Shown: positions 35,301-47,231, counted from the first letter of the stretch. The stretch: 64,000 bases of DNA from Toxonevra muliebris (GCA_963691655.1 OY829326.1:117649388-117713387); one strand, 5' to 3'. The notes: generated by a model from the letters alone, not told the origin. Numbers and translations are program-made.

Positions 35301-38167
35301 AGCGATGCTAGTAACATACATATAAATATTTAATAATTTAGTTTTTATTCATTCTTTTATTAGTTTTTACCACTGACGCAAACATTTCAAAATAATAAGG
35401 TCAACGATAAGAATCTAACATATCACGAATTTCCTGAATTGTATGGCTCCCAATCTGACGAATTTAATGAAGCTATTTTTATGGAAGATTTACGTGCAAG
35501 AAATTTCAAATTATTTGATCGTTTCGCTCCGATTGATAGGGATCATGTTGTGCTTGTGATGCGCACCTACGGAAAATTGCATGCTGTATCGTTTGCAATT
35601 AAGGATCAACAGCCGGAGATATTACAAGAGTTTCAGGATATTGTTGATATATTCGAGCAACGCAAAGATGACAAGCAATTGGCTGCATACTTTGAAGAGC
35701 TGAAGAAAAGCACGCTAGATACTTTAAATTCTGATAATGATACACACGCTATTGAAGTGCTAAAAAAATACTTGAATCAAAGTACATTTTTTGATTTGTT
35801 TTGCGCGTTAGTCGATGGAAAACGTTGTGAACCGTATGCAGTCGTTTGTCATGGTGATTGTTGGAATAATAATATTTTATACAAATATGAGGTGAGTTCT
35901 GTAGTTTATCTAATTCACAAGAAAATGCTTTGGAGTTTGAAATGAAGTTTCACTTCATAAGTACATAGTGTTCGCTTAATCTTAAGTATTTTTTTCAAAA
36001 TTTCTATAGAATTAGTTGCTCAGTTGTCTTCTTTTTTTTTATTCAAAAGCAGGATGGTAAACCGATAGAAGCATGTTTAATAGATTGGCAAGTCATGCGT
36101 TATGCTTCACCAATCACTGATTTATTTTACTTTTTATTCACATGCACAACGAGCGACTTTCGCAAGGCCCACTTCAAAGAAATGCTATATATTTACTATG
36201 ACGAAGTTTCAAATCATATTAAGAGGTAAAATTAATCAACCACTATCATTACTATATAGTATTAAACGTTTTTTATTTCAGACTTGGGTCAGATCCACTA
36301 AAAGTATATCCACGCGCAGCGTACGATGGGCAAATAAAAAGCATAGGTGCTATCGGTCTTCTATTCGCTATGATGGTTTTACCAATAATAACAACAAGAC
36401 CTGAAGATGTACCAGACTTAGCCGAACTCAGTGAACGTATAAACTCTGGCGATACAATGGATTTAAAAGGTGCTGGATTTGTATGCGAGAGTAATACAAA
36501 CGAATATAGTACACGCATGCGCGAAACTGTTTTAGATTGTATTGAATTTGGTTTAATTTAGAAATGTTTTAACTTGCCTTGAATGTAAAAAGGATATGAA
36601 TAAATTACACGCACGCACATACACACACTCACCTTGGTTTCAGCCAAAATACTATTAATTTGCGGCGTATGCTTCAATTGTTTTGCACTTTTTGCAAATC
36701 GTAATGTTGATAGAGTTTCATTTAAATCCTTGGGACATGGACTAATGCAAGCCAAGAGCGTTAAATAGGAATTGGAATTTAACGACTCTAAAATTTAAAA
36801 TATTGTTTTAATAAAAATTAAAAGAGCTCGGAATTCATTCGAAACTTACTCTGTAGCACTAAGCTCAATACACTATCACGATATGGAATATTTTCGCCTT
36901 TTGCCATCGCTTGCAATACTTTGCCCATACACAGTAAGCCTTGATTGATCTTAACACCTTCAATCTTTTCTTGCCCTTCAGCACCAGTGCGGCGAACACC
37001 TTCAGAGCCTGCCAAATCTACAAGATTCAAACAAGAGTTGATCAAAGTCTCGCCCTTTTTAGAGTGTACGTGCAATGTGAAAATGGCATGTGAGCGAGAA
37101 CTTTGCTTATTCATTTTTGTTGGTCGGATATGGCGATTTTTATTGCCTTGAGAGAGTATGGAGTAACATTCCTGTATGGTAGTTAGCCGCTTACGTATGC
37201 CGCCTGTGTATTTATAACCTGAAGAAAAAAGTTTAACGCCGAGTCATTAATAATGTAAATTACCAATATTTAATCACAAAAAAATACAAATTGTCATGAG
37301 AAAGCAGGTCAAGATTTAATGAGCATGTTTTCTAAGCCTACAACAATCATATCAAGCTTCTCGCATTCTTCATACTGAGTTACCTTTTGCCATAATTGGT
37401 TCAATTGAATTTTCCGCCAGTAAATCATATGCTCTCTCATTGTAAATTTCTATAAAGGATGCGTATAAATCAATATTCACAGTGGAATCTTCAATACCAT
37501 CATCAGCTTCTTTGAAGTTTAATATTTCTCTAAAACAACGAGGTATGATACCAGCTTGATCGTCTTCAAATGCCTGGAAGCAAAAATCAGAAAAGAAAGG
37601 TCTATTAACACGTTAAAACTACTATTTTATGCATTATTGATAGTACCACATACATTTGTGTTTAATCCCATAGTATAGGATTTTCCTGTGCCGGTCTGAC
37701 CGTAAGCCAATGCAGTGCAATTAAATCCTTGCTTCACTTTTCCTACCAGAGGCTTTACAACATCATCAAAAACCTTTTTTTGTGAGACGTCGGGACCCAG
37801 GACATGATCAAATGTAAAACAAGCAGGTTGTGTGGATGACACAATAAGAATCTGTAAAAAAAGGAAAGAAATTAACATTCGATCAAAACCAATCAGGAGC
37901 TTAGACGAGCCCATTTTCGTCCATTTTTCGAGATTTTTGATTTTGCACTAATTACCGATACAATTATTAAAAGAAAGTTAATGAGCGTTTATTAACAACT
38001 TCTTTTGCTCAAAGAAAAATTATAATAAATTGAGAATAACAAAAATGAAATCCTCATTTTCCTGTGCTTACACCATTCTCATACTGAACAACACTGCCGC
38101 CTTTTAAAAGTTCCTCATCCGGACGCTCTCGTACCGCAATTTTTACAGCGCAATTATCTTCACTCAT
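29393..38167 (-). CDS. nod: Nod-type chromokinesin (KIF22/Kid family), ten exons
   Basis: Nod is a plus-end-directed or plus-end-binding chromokinesin that holds achiasmate chromosomes on the meiotic spindle (family knowledge). The coding exons in order are 38072-38167, 37654-37851, 37384-37573, 36850-37218, 36633-36787, 30920-31131, 30650-30859, 30317-30590, 29570-30258 and 29393-29501. All have GT-AG borders and consistent phases, totalling 2502 nt and 833 residues (fly Nod is shorter, about 670). The motor domain has the P-loop GQTGTGKS at 83-90, switch I NKQSSRSH at 198-205, switch II DLAGSEG from 229, and YLTLLACISP. The tail has MGMTPKEKQK, then repeated basic RRS-R-S blocks like Nod's HMGN-type repeats (exon 9), then a helix-hairpin-helix LLPQIGQKTAYLLM and KLPIWRGKAWERF at the end. 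Intron 5 (31132-36632) hosts another gene on the opposite strand. Confidence 0.95.
31669..31698 (+). other. upstream ORF of nine codons, copy A
   Basis: ATG at 31669 opens MAKNHKINL and stops with TAA at 31696-31698, 46 nt before the main start at 31745 and in a different frame. The other copy (34557-34586) encodes the identical nonapeptide although two third-codon bases differ (GCG/GCA, ATT/ATA). Whether it lies in the mature 5' untranslated region is inferred. Confidence 0.5.
31745..32059 (+). CDS. alternative first coding exon of the CHK kinase-like gene
   Basis: The exon encodes 105 residues starting MESATNDMDGGETPQP and ending LRESLAYKK, followed by a GTAAGC donor in phase 0. It differs from the exon at 34633-34947 at 10 of 105 residues. 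The frame, start and donor are all intact, and the nucleotide-lobe lysine (LILKVPP, Lys78) is kept. No second set of downstream exons follows before 34345, so it can only be used by splicing over the proximal copy to the exon at 35364. It would then give an isoform with a different N-terminus under its own promoter. It could instead be the surviving head of a tandem gene duplicate. The lack of disabling changes favours use. Confidence 0.75.
32775..33095 (-). repeat. tRNA-Glu-like SINE copy 2
   Basis: This copy shares with 11504-11743 the body TTGGACCTACAGTTTAACG, GTGTACTTGTACAC, TTATGAGAATTAACCACCA and the tRNA-like end (about 33026-33095). Here the end has a damaged B box (GGTTCGATTCC kept, flanking stem lost). 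Its outer part, GAAGTGGCTGTCGAAAGACA...GGCCCATTGTGATACCATA, is also present inverted at 54452-54508. It sits between the two alternative first exons of the nested kinase gene, inside nod intron 5. Confidence 0.6.
34345..34950 (+). repeat. duplicated block, copy B
   Basis: This is the partner of 31455-32062, described there. It lies immediately upstream of the remaining exons of the kinase gene, so it is the position expected for the original first exon. The differences from copy A in the non-coding part are small indels and scattered substitutions, including loss of the CAA tract found at 31639-31660. Confidence 0.8.
34557..34586 (+). other. upstream ORF of nine codons, copy B
   Basis: ATG at 34557 opens the same MAKNHKINL peptide as copy A and stops at 34584-34586, 46 nt before the main ATG at 34633. 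The spacing to the main start is the same in both copies. See copy A for the base differences. Confidence 0.5.
34633..36561 (+). CDS. CHK/EcKinase-like small-molecule kinase nested in nod
   Basis: This family (ecdysteroid kinase-like, DUF1679/CHK) phosphorylates small hydroxylated molecules such as ecdysteroids or xenobiotics, as inferred from family members. The exons are 34633-34947, 35364-35891, 36053-36225 and 36282-36561, totalling 1296 nt and 431 residues, a full-length size for the family, with GT-AG introns. Visible motifs are the N-lobe LILKVPP (Lys78), FPELYGS and AIFMEDLRARNFK (about 134-155), the catalytic loop VVCHGDCWNNN (His268, Asp270) and CLIDWQVMRYASPITDLFYF (Asp292 as the metal ligand), all expected of an active enzyme. 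It lies wholly within nod intron 5 on the opposite strand, and its stop is only 71 bp from the nod exon 5 donor. The exon-2 acceptor was set at 35364 because it restores the family's missing FLP-type segment. A second first exon lies at 31745-32059. Confidence 0.9.
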
Positions 38168-41100
38168 GTTTATAGTTTATAATTAAAAAAAAGTTATAGT
38201 AATATTTCACTTATTGTTAAAAATTATTAATGTACAAATTTGGCAAGACAGAAAAGAAACAACGCCGCCAAAATCAAATTTTCAACTGTTCACGACAGGG
38301 TTGCGTTGCACGAAAATTGGTATGAAATATATACAGCAGGTCAGAAGATATGAAAGAGTTTTAATTAGTAATTAAAAAATAGGCAAACATTTATCAGTGT
38401 TATGTCGCAGTTTTATTTTATGATTTTATTAGAAAAAGTTCAACTTATTTCACCTAAAAGGATGGGATTATTCATAACAAACCACAATTTCGCAACCATG
38501 TATTTTTGAAAAGAAAAGTGTTCGGAAAGTAAATTTTGCTTTACAACTACACATAGTTGCCATTCTAGTATAGTTCGGCCTATAAAAATTTTGCGCAAAA
38601 TTGTGCTCATGCAAGTATGTAGTATGGTGGCATTTCTTGAGTGTTTGTGCAAACTGTTGTGCAAAATCAGATAGAGCCTGATATTTTAATGCTTGTGCAA
38701 GGAACGAGTAAGCATTGTTTGATAAGATATGTGACACGAAAAATGTGATCGAGATCAGAGTATACTCGTTGAATAGCGGAAGTGCTCTAAAGTATTGTGT
38801 TCAACTCAGTTTTGGTCCTCAATGTAAAATTTTTTTTACGCGGTTCTGAAGTTTGCACGTTTCTGAGCATGTTGTTATAATAAAACTTAAGATATCTTTG
38901 TAATTTTTGCATCTCAGAATATATATGTATAAACCTCACCGTAAAACCTTTCGTTACACATATATGTGGAATATGTTAACCCATTATCTTCATCGCTTAT
39001 GGGTCTTTTTGCCGTTTTCTAAAAAAAATTAAACGAATAAAAAAGTGTTCGTTCGGGCTGACCGGTCTGGGTTTGATTTTTAATGTGAATTTAGTGTTGC
39101 TGTTGTTGTGCCATGTACGAAATAACTTTTTGTGCTTTAATGTACTCTCCTTAAAGGTTGATAACAAGATAAAAAAAAGTCTTTATTAAAACTTGTAAAT
39201 GCCTTGTAAACTTCTTAAACCATATAAATTTGTGTGAACGTATCAAGATTTATATAAAATTTGACAAAGCGTTTACGTGCTTATGCGATCTACTAGGTTT
39301 ATTCGTTTTGATGAAAATCGTTAATGTAATTTAATATTTTTTATGTTAAACTTAATGATTATTTTGAAACGAAAAACTATGAAATTTAAACCCGAACAAT
39401 AAAAAAAAAAAAGTCATAGTTTCCTGAACAATGCTGGAAAATTAAATCGCTCTCAAGCAATCGTAGCGATTTCCATTGCCAAAGGCCTCCAGTGGGCGAA
39501 AGCCCTGACAGAGTATCGTTAAAAATGGAACACTTTTTAAATCCAACGCTGGTTCAGTTGAATCAAATTGTCAAATTATTTTCCCATGCCTTCAATTAAT
39601 ATTCAACCACTTTCAAATTTTGATAGCTACGAGCTTTCAATTGTGCTTTCAATTTCTCAGCTGCTCCATTGTGTTTTTATTCCTCGAACATTTTGGATGC
39701 TTCTGGAGCATATTTTGCATTTCTGACTAACATAAATAAAAAATAATTAAAATTGTGACTAATTTATCCAATATGCTAAACAAATTCATTACAGACAAGT
39801 CATTTGAAGTGTAAAGTTGTTTGAGTAAAGTTTCAGCAAAAATTTCGCTAAGAAAAGAAAAAGACGATACTAGTATAAAGCTACTACGTTTTAATTACAA
39901 AAAATAGAGTATAAAAAGTTTACAATTACTACATATAGGCACTTAATTGGAAGCGAGGTAAGTGTACACATAAATTGGTGTTCTACTAATCTACATTTTC
40001 ATGTATATAATTTAATACTGCTTTCAACATATATTTCTATTTTTACATTTGTAATTTATGCTTTTGTGCGCGAGTGTTATGGACGGGGGTGATCAGAGAT
40101 CAGCGTTCAGTGCAGTTCACTTCATCATTTTTGCAACTACTTTCTCATTTCGTCGCATGTTGAAGCGTTAACATCTATCCATCCATATGTTCATTCATCA
40201 TCATCATCCACTTTTCCGTCCTTGTTCCAATTTCGCAATCATCCTTGTCCGTCTAATTTTTTCACGATTCCATTTTTTGTGCCACTGCGCAATACTTTAT
40301 GTATTTTTGTTTCCCTCTTATTTTTTACCAATTTGTTTTTATTTTTAATGCTAGTTTTGTTTATTTCTCAACCAAACACATACATATGTACATATCTATT
40401 ATAGTAGCAGCGAGCAAAAAACAAAAACTCACGTATTGTTACACTACATAAAAATGGATAAACACACACTTTGTTATTAGGATACATTTATAGATATTTT
40501 TAATATTAAACTAAACATTTCTAAACCATTAGAAAAATGCGACAAAAAAAAATTAGTAAAATACATTTTTAAAAGTTTACTATTCCTAATTCCTTACAAA
40601 ACTTAATGCAGAATAAATTATTAGATGCCCACCAAGGGAGAAAATTCAGTTAGCCTCCAAAAAAGTACTGTTCATTTGTTAATGGGATATCAAAGAAGTT
40701 AAAATTAAAATTTGTATGTATTTTTAATGTACTGTCGATATGATCAGAACATTACTCCGATCGTAGTAAAATTACTCCATTTTTCGAAAAATTTAAGCAT
40801 ATACTCCTTCACTCCGTTTCATCAAAGATTCACTCCAGTTTTTCATACTACGTATAAAAAATACGTTAACTCAATTTATGTATTTCCTAAAGAACCGCAC
40901 AAATTTTATGTAAGAATTTATTTAGTTTAGTAACTAGTAAACTAACTGTTTAGTCCAGCAGCATAGCAACTGAAGTGGAATTTTTCGGAAATTAATTGAA
41001 TTAAGAACAAATTTAGAAATAAATTAAAATGTAAGTAAAAATCTCACATAGAAGACAAAAAAAATATTTATGTACCACGAATTGACTTAGTAATTTTCTT

Positions 41101-42627
41101 TAAAACAATAAAATTTGTTTTGGGTAAATATTGAGGCTTGTTACAATAAACACGAGAAAATGTAATGAACTTTAAAGCACAAAAAAGAGAAAACGTGATG
41201 AGCTTAGAAGTACATTAAAAATAAATGCAAGCTTTAATGCTATGCATTAGGCATTAAAAAATCTTGATTTTGATCTTTCAATTCGCAATAAACTTTCCGT
41301 GGCTCTAACCCTGAAAGTCTTTAATATTTTTGAAAAACTTAATAGGTAAATATTGTGTTTACAAAACTTGAAAACTTTTAAATAACTACGTAAATTGGTA
41401 GTTCATTCAAGGTTATATTCTTACCTACATATGATTGTGAAAGTATCATTAATAAAACATTCACATGTACTGAAGGCAACAACAACAGCGTCTCAAATAA
41501 GGCATATAGTAGTTTAAGTCGCCATAAGCAAAAATAATTATTTCAAATTAATACACATACGTCTACACATGAGTTTATGTATTTTCTGAATTTCTTTGAT
41601 TTATTTATTGAAATTTTCAAAAATTATTCCATTATTATAATTTCAAGAGTTGTTGGGAGTGCCCGATAAATATTGCTATAAGTTTTGTAGATGAATTGGA
41701 AAAATTTGTTTAAAATTTCTTGAAGTGCTATCAAAATTCTGCTGCCTGATTTGGGTTCAGCGCATAAAGTTACATAGAACTTAATTTTTTAAATCATCTG
41801 AAAAGTTGCAGTTTTGCATAATGGCTTTTGACTATTAAATGTAGAAATAAATACAAATATCTATAGATGTGTCCTTATTCTGGGTGGTTGAATTCATTAC
41901 ACCTTTGCTTCTGCTTCCCTCTCATCTGTTAAATCATTGGCTACAATTACATTCATTGCATTTTATACCAACACATTAATAAAAATCAAAACTTTTCTAA
42001 TCAACCAAAATTGCAATAAGATTAAAATGAAAAATTCGCGGAAATTGTAATTTATCTCATGTTTTCGCTAATGAATAATATCAACAAAAGGCATTGTGCT
42101 TTTAACAAAAACATAAACTAAATCGTCAAATTAAAAATAAAAGCAAACAAAAACCAAATTCATTCATTCATTTACAGTGTAATACAACAACAAACCTGTA
42201 ATTAAAATTGCTGGAGAATTAATCATTATTCTGTCAGAGGTGAGGTAAACGAAGAAAAGTAATAAAACAAAGTAGCGAGATCGACAAGTGTGCATCATTC
42301 ACTATCCACACTATCTATAAAGATACATATATCCGTAACTAAAACAAGTGAAGAAGGAGTTGCTGCAAACGCCAAACAACGCAATATACCAATTTTGGTA
42401 AAAACCACTTGAATCCATAGTTCCAATAACACAAGCATAAATAAAATCAAAAGCGACGACGACAAAGTTTTTATTTTATTTCTTTGTCCGAAGCGGAATC
42501 TAAAGTGGTTGTGAATTCCAATTCCAATTGTGGAGAGAGTGAATCAGGCGAAACCACCAATAAAACAACAACAAACAACCAATATCAATCAATATAAATA
42601 ACAAAAACAAAATTAAACGACGCAAAA
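38168..42627. other. intergenic region between nod and the TCP11-like gene
   Basis: The two genes are divergently placed with starts 4.46 kb apart. The first bases hold the nod promoter and 5' leader, and the last few hundred (about 42180-42627) hold the TCP11-like 5' leader. A GC-richer patch at about 40070-40170 stands out from the AT-rich background and could be a promoter or a non-coding first exon. No coding exon was recognised. The open frames (for example 40222-40404 and 40712-40930) are low-complexity. Confidence 0.4.
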
Positions 42628-45600
42628 ATGCCAGCTGATTCAGTTTCAAGGTGAGCCATGACATCAGGAAGGGGTTTACCAAACACCTTCTTCTCACACT
42701 CTTCCCTTCAATTCTCATAATTTTACGTATCTTTGTTTATTTCTTTTTGTTGCGCTTCATTTTTTTGCATTTAAATTATATATTTTATATTTTTTTATAC
42801 TAACAAAATATAAATTTTATTTAAATATAAAACCAAAAAAAGAAAAAAAAAAAAACATTTCCTTTATTTTTAATATTGCGTTTAAAAAAAAAAAAAATTA
42901 TTTTAATAAACTATTTTATTTATTTTGGAATTTTCTATTTAAAGAATGGATTCCAATGGATCTGGCAATGAATCAAATATACCTGAAAATCTTTTAGGAT
43001 CTTCACCAGGTGCATCAAGTTTGCGTTCACGTACCGATAGTGAAAGTTCGGATAAGTGAGTGCAGAAAAAAATACCACTAACTATAGCTTAAGGATTGTC
43101 TTTATCATATATTTCTGTTTGTATCATTTAAAATTATACAAAGACCATAGTGTAATTTATTGAATTTATATATACATAGTGTAATGTGTAATCGTGTAAT
43201 AGAAAAATCGTACAGCTATTCAAAATGGTTTCAGCTGTCACAAGAAAAAATTGTTGGTACACCTTCCTAAAAATTAACTTTTATTTTATGAAGATTCTCT
43301 TAAAAACAATATTAAAATGATCCTCTAAAATTTCGTCTTTTGTATTGTTAACTGCCTTATGCCAAATAAAAAGTTTAAGATAATTAAAATCAAAAAATTA
43401 GCAAATTAGATTCTACACATTTGAACTTTTAAAAAATCTGCTAACTCAGAGTATTTCGTCTTCAAGGCATTGTTGGGAATCTGTTATTAACGAATTACTT
43501 ATACACGAAGTGGTTTTTCTTACATATCTTTTTACTATCATCGTACCACAAAGCATACGATTCGAGAGCAAAGAAGCAATAGCAATTCTCATTTGTGCCT
43601 TGTTATGTAGACGGTCACGTCATGCACACCAGTTGTTGCTTCAATGTAAAACAAAAGATTGAGAGAGAGAGAAAACGGGAGAGTAAAATATGACCACCAC
43701 GGTCACCAAATGCTTTGGCTTTCCATGCCGAATCATGAGATTAAACCAGTGTTGCATTGTGAAATTATTTGTAATAGTACACTTTTGGTGAACAGTACAA
43801 GATAATGTAAAAAAACTTCTTTAATAGCATTAGTTAACAGCATTCCTTAAAAAATACCAAAAGTAATAAAAAAGCGTATTAGTGATCGGGGATTAAATGA
43901 CCGTCTACATAAGACATTTTGATCAGAGAGCTGAAAAATCAAAAAGAGAGCTTAAAAAGTGGCGTGACCGACAACCATTTGATTGTCTGCCTAAGGTCGT
44001 TCTTAACGTTTGCTTCCCAGCCACACCATAAATCTCTTCTCTTCTTCGTTTTCGTAGTTAAAATTTAAAGGAAAATGTATTTATCATTATCCACCTGTTT
44101 TATATTGACGACCATTGAACCACCCGAATGGGTTAAATTGATCAAAATTAAAAGTAATTGGTATACAGCAAATCAAATATCTTTAAATTACACTGGACAT
44201 AAACGTCTCTATTAAACACATACTGAAAACTTTATAAAAACCACTCATAACGTTGCAGAAATCTGGCTGGAGAGTACTCCTGTGTATGGGGGATATTCGG
44301 TTATGTAACCGGCTATATCCTTTCAGTAGAACAAAGCCTTTCTTTTGTGAATAATGCGGATCTAATATGATGAGAGGAACAGTGGTATAACTTTTACGTT
44401 CAGAAAAAAGTAGAATAATTTTACTTAAGAGCAAAAGTGAAACGAAATCTGTTCAAAGCAAAAGTAAAACGAAATATGTTCAGAGCAAAAGTGAAACAAA
44501 ATATCTTCAAAGCAAAAACGGAATAAATCACTATGCTGTTTTTGCTCTGAAAGAATTGTTTTACCATTTTTGTTCTTTAAGTCATTTTGACTGTAAGCCG
44601 TATTACTTATCTTGCATTGAGATACTAAATTATTTCACTTTTGCTCTTATATAAATTTTAGTCCACTTTTCCTCTCGGCCTCTTTTCGTGTCATTAGATT
44701 TGTGCTATAGTTTTTGGTCTCGAATCTATACAAAAATAACATTTTCCATTTCAATATAACCAATTACTAAGATAATGGTATTAAATACTCCGTTTTAATT
44801 TTAGAATGACGCGCTTTATTCTACCGAGCATGGATGGTAGTCCACCAAAGGTGCTAACATTAAACGAAGTGGCTCATGTAGTTAAAAACATACAAAATAT
44901 GGAATTGGCGCATGAAATTGCACTAAATCCTGAATTTAAATTGCAGCCATATGAGCCACCAGAGGATAGGTTGGTGGTATTCGTTTAATCTTACAGTATC
45001 AAATATTTTATATTGTATATTTTTTCTTTATAGTCTTGAGCGTCGCATTAAAGATATAATGCATAAAGCATTCTGGGATTTGCTACGCGAGCAATTAAGT
45101 CAAAAACCACCATGCTACGATCATGCCATACAGTTGCTGGCCGACATTAAAGAGTGTTTCCCCCAGATACTTTCACCGAGCAATAAACGTGCCTTAGAAC
45201 ATATTAACGAGGTACTTGATGCAACTGTCATACGTCAACAAGCGGAGAAGGGTGTACTCGATTTCAAATCATATGCTAATTTCGTAATACAAATTATGGC
45301 TAAATCGTGTGCACCGGCGCGTGACGAAGTTGTCCAGAAGCTCACCGAAATCGAAGATGTGGTGGATACATTTAAGAGCATCTTGGACACTATGACACTC
45401 ATGAAACTCGATATGGTTAATTTCCTATTGGATTTTGCGCGAAATGACATTATGGCCAACTCAGTGGAATATGAAAAACAAAAATTCAAGGAATACTTGG
45501 AATACTATAAATGTAAGTAAAACTAATTTATTGTGTTTTAATAAAGAGTTTATATTGTAAACTTCAAATTGTTTTGCTATACACAGTGGGATTTCCGGCT

Positions 45601-47231
45601 ACTGAAAACTGGTTGCACCGTAATCGCACGCATGATGCCAACAATGTACCTAGCACTGCCGATCAAACAATCTCCAATGCATACATGGAGTTAATGTGCT
45701 GGGACGAAAAGCACGAATTCCCTGAGGTGCTATCAACCGATAAGGAACGTATTCTTAAGTTCGGACAGCGTGCTAAGCGTTTATGTGTGTGTGCATCATT
45801 GATTTCGATTTGTTCGGCTGTGCCGATAATATCGCAGCGTGGCGATAATCGTATTGCTTTAGCAGCACAAATCGAAATACTTCTACAAGGGGCAACTAAT
45901 GAAAAGTATGCTTTCCTCCAGTTTTAAGCTACAGTATTTAATAAATGATTTTGTTCTTTTTTGCAGAGAAATTTCTGAAACCATTGAAAATATTTGGGAA
46001 CAAATAAAAACTGTTCTCAATGAATATTTGCAAAAGGAGAATCAAGCTGTTATGGATACTGCTGCTGAGAATATACTAAAGACGCAAATAATGCAGATCG
46101 CAAACAAGGATTCGCCTGTGCGCACATTAATGTGTAGGTCTTAGTTGTGGGGCGATTCTTTACTAATTCTTCAGTTGAAAGTTATAGTGGTGGTTAGGGA
46201 CAAGGTGTCGAGTTGAATATATCGATAATATGCATATACTCCTATGAAGTATCGAGTACATACATTACTCGATACCTTGAGTAGCGAGTTTCATTACCTG
46301 TCTTGTTATGCAGATAGTCACAAGGTGAATTTATGTAAGGTGGAGTTACAAGAAACTGAATCTTCTTTTTTATGGCACCATTTTTTTTCATGGTGACGAA
46401 CGCTGGTAGTGAAAAGTTTGATCAAAACTTCTAAGTTTTTAAAAATTCAACAAAAATTGTATGAAAAGTATAAACTATGGTCGAAACACTATCCGATTTA
46501 AGAAATTCTTATGGCTTAATGTTTGTATTTGTAAATAGCAATAGCAGAGCTGTTGAATTTAAAAACAATTTTAGGTCCAAAAAATGATAAAAAATCGTAA
46601 TTTATGGTCAAAATTTCGGGATTTTCAATTTCGTGTCCCCAAAATTTGTTACCTTATGATCAGTTTTGTAAGTCCCTGTATATGCTTTAGGAAGAGAGTT
46701 GGAACATCGAAAAGAGAGCGTAAAAAGTGAAGCGTCTGCATAACATCGCCTTTAGTTGAATCAAATAAGGCAAAGTAAACAGTTCTGTATTTTTTGTAGA
46801 ATTTTCAAACAAGTTTGCTATTTTTTAGACGCTCACATTCCCCAAAATTTTTCCACAAACTTCAATGTACAAATCGCTGTTGAATAATCTTAATTTTATT
46901 TTTTCATTACATTCTTTCTCAAATTACAGGGAAACGTCTACATACCTATTTCCGTTTGACACTACGCTCGAAGGCTGGTCTTCCTCCACCACCTCCCGGT
47001 TATCTTGATTTCAAAGACGAATTGGAAGCATATGCTAATGCACTAAAACGTGTCATTGCCTACAATCATTCAGTGTTCGGAGAGTATTTAACACAACTTC
47101 TTACACAAAAACGATCAACAACAGATATTGAGGCGGCTGCAGGAGAAGAATCTACTGGTGCAACTGCTGCTGGTGCTGCATCTACCTCGCAGGAGATGAC
47201 AAAACTCTCCTCGACCACTTCCAATCAGTAG
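42628..47231 (+). CDS. TCP11L1: T-complex protein 11-like (TCP11 family), seven coding exons
   Basis: TCP11 proteins are mostly helical proteins linked to sperm function and PKA signalling in mammals; the fly member is CG16721 (from memory). The exons are 42628-42650, 42945-43055, 44805-44969, 45034-45512, 45587-45905, 45967-46133 and 46930-47231, totalling 1566 nt and 521 residues, with GT-AG borders and phases 2,2,2,1,2,1. The N-terminus is Ser-rich and disordered (residues 1-45). The TCP11 domain follows from LTLNEVAHVV, with ERRIKDIMHKAFWDLLREQL, GVLDFKSYANFVIQIMAKSC, and MTLMKLDMVNFLLDFARND near the middle. The C-terminal exon has MWKRLHTYFRL and then a Pro-rich and Ser/Thr/Ala-rich end. 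A second in-frame Met opens exon 2 (42946), so the tiny first coding exon could be bypassed. Introns 2 and 6 carry MITE-like repeats. Confidence 0.93.
43601..43985. repeat. MITE-like element in TCP11-like intron 2
   Basis: TTATGTAGACGGTCAC (43603-43618) is inverted at 43899-43912 (GACCGTCTACATAA). The following piece AAAAAGAGAGCTTAAAAAGTGGCGTGAC (to about 43968) recurs in altered form at 46710-46737. The boundaries are uncertain because the right end appears to be repeated or nested. It has no coding capacity. Confidence 0.45.
44431..44529 (+). repeat. 27-bp tandem repeat, about 3.6 copies
   Basis: Units of GCAAAAGTGAAACGAAAT plus nine further bases start at 44431, 44458, 44485 and (partial) 44512, with a few substitutions each. 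Inverted versions of the core (TTTTTGCTCTGAA near 44538, CACTTTTGCTCTTA near 44637) follow, so the transcript could fold locally. It lies in intron 2 of the TCP11-like gene. Confidence 0.75.
46303..46755. repeat. MITE-like element in TCP11-like intron 6
   Basis: TTGTTATGCAGATAGTCAC (46306-46324) at the left is answered by inverted GCGTCTGCATAACA near 46733-46746. Inside the left end is AAGGTGAATTTATGTAAGGTGGAGTTAC, shared with 8508 and 58754. Inside the right end is AAAAGAGAGCGTAAAAAGTG, shared with the intron 2 element. Together these define a small repeat family with TTATG(T/C)AGAC ends. Confidence 0.45.
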
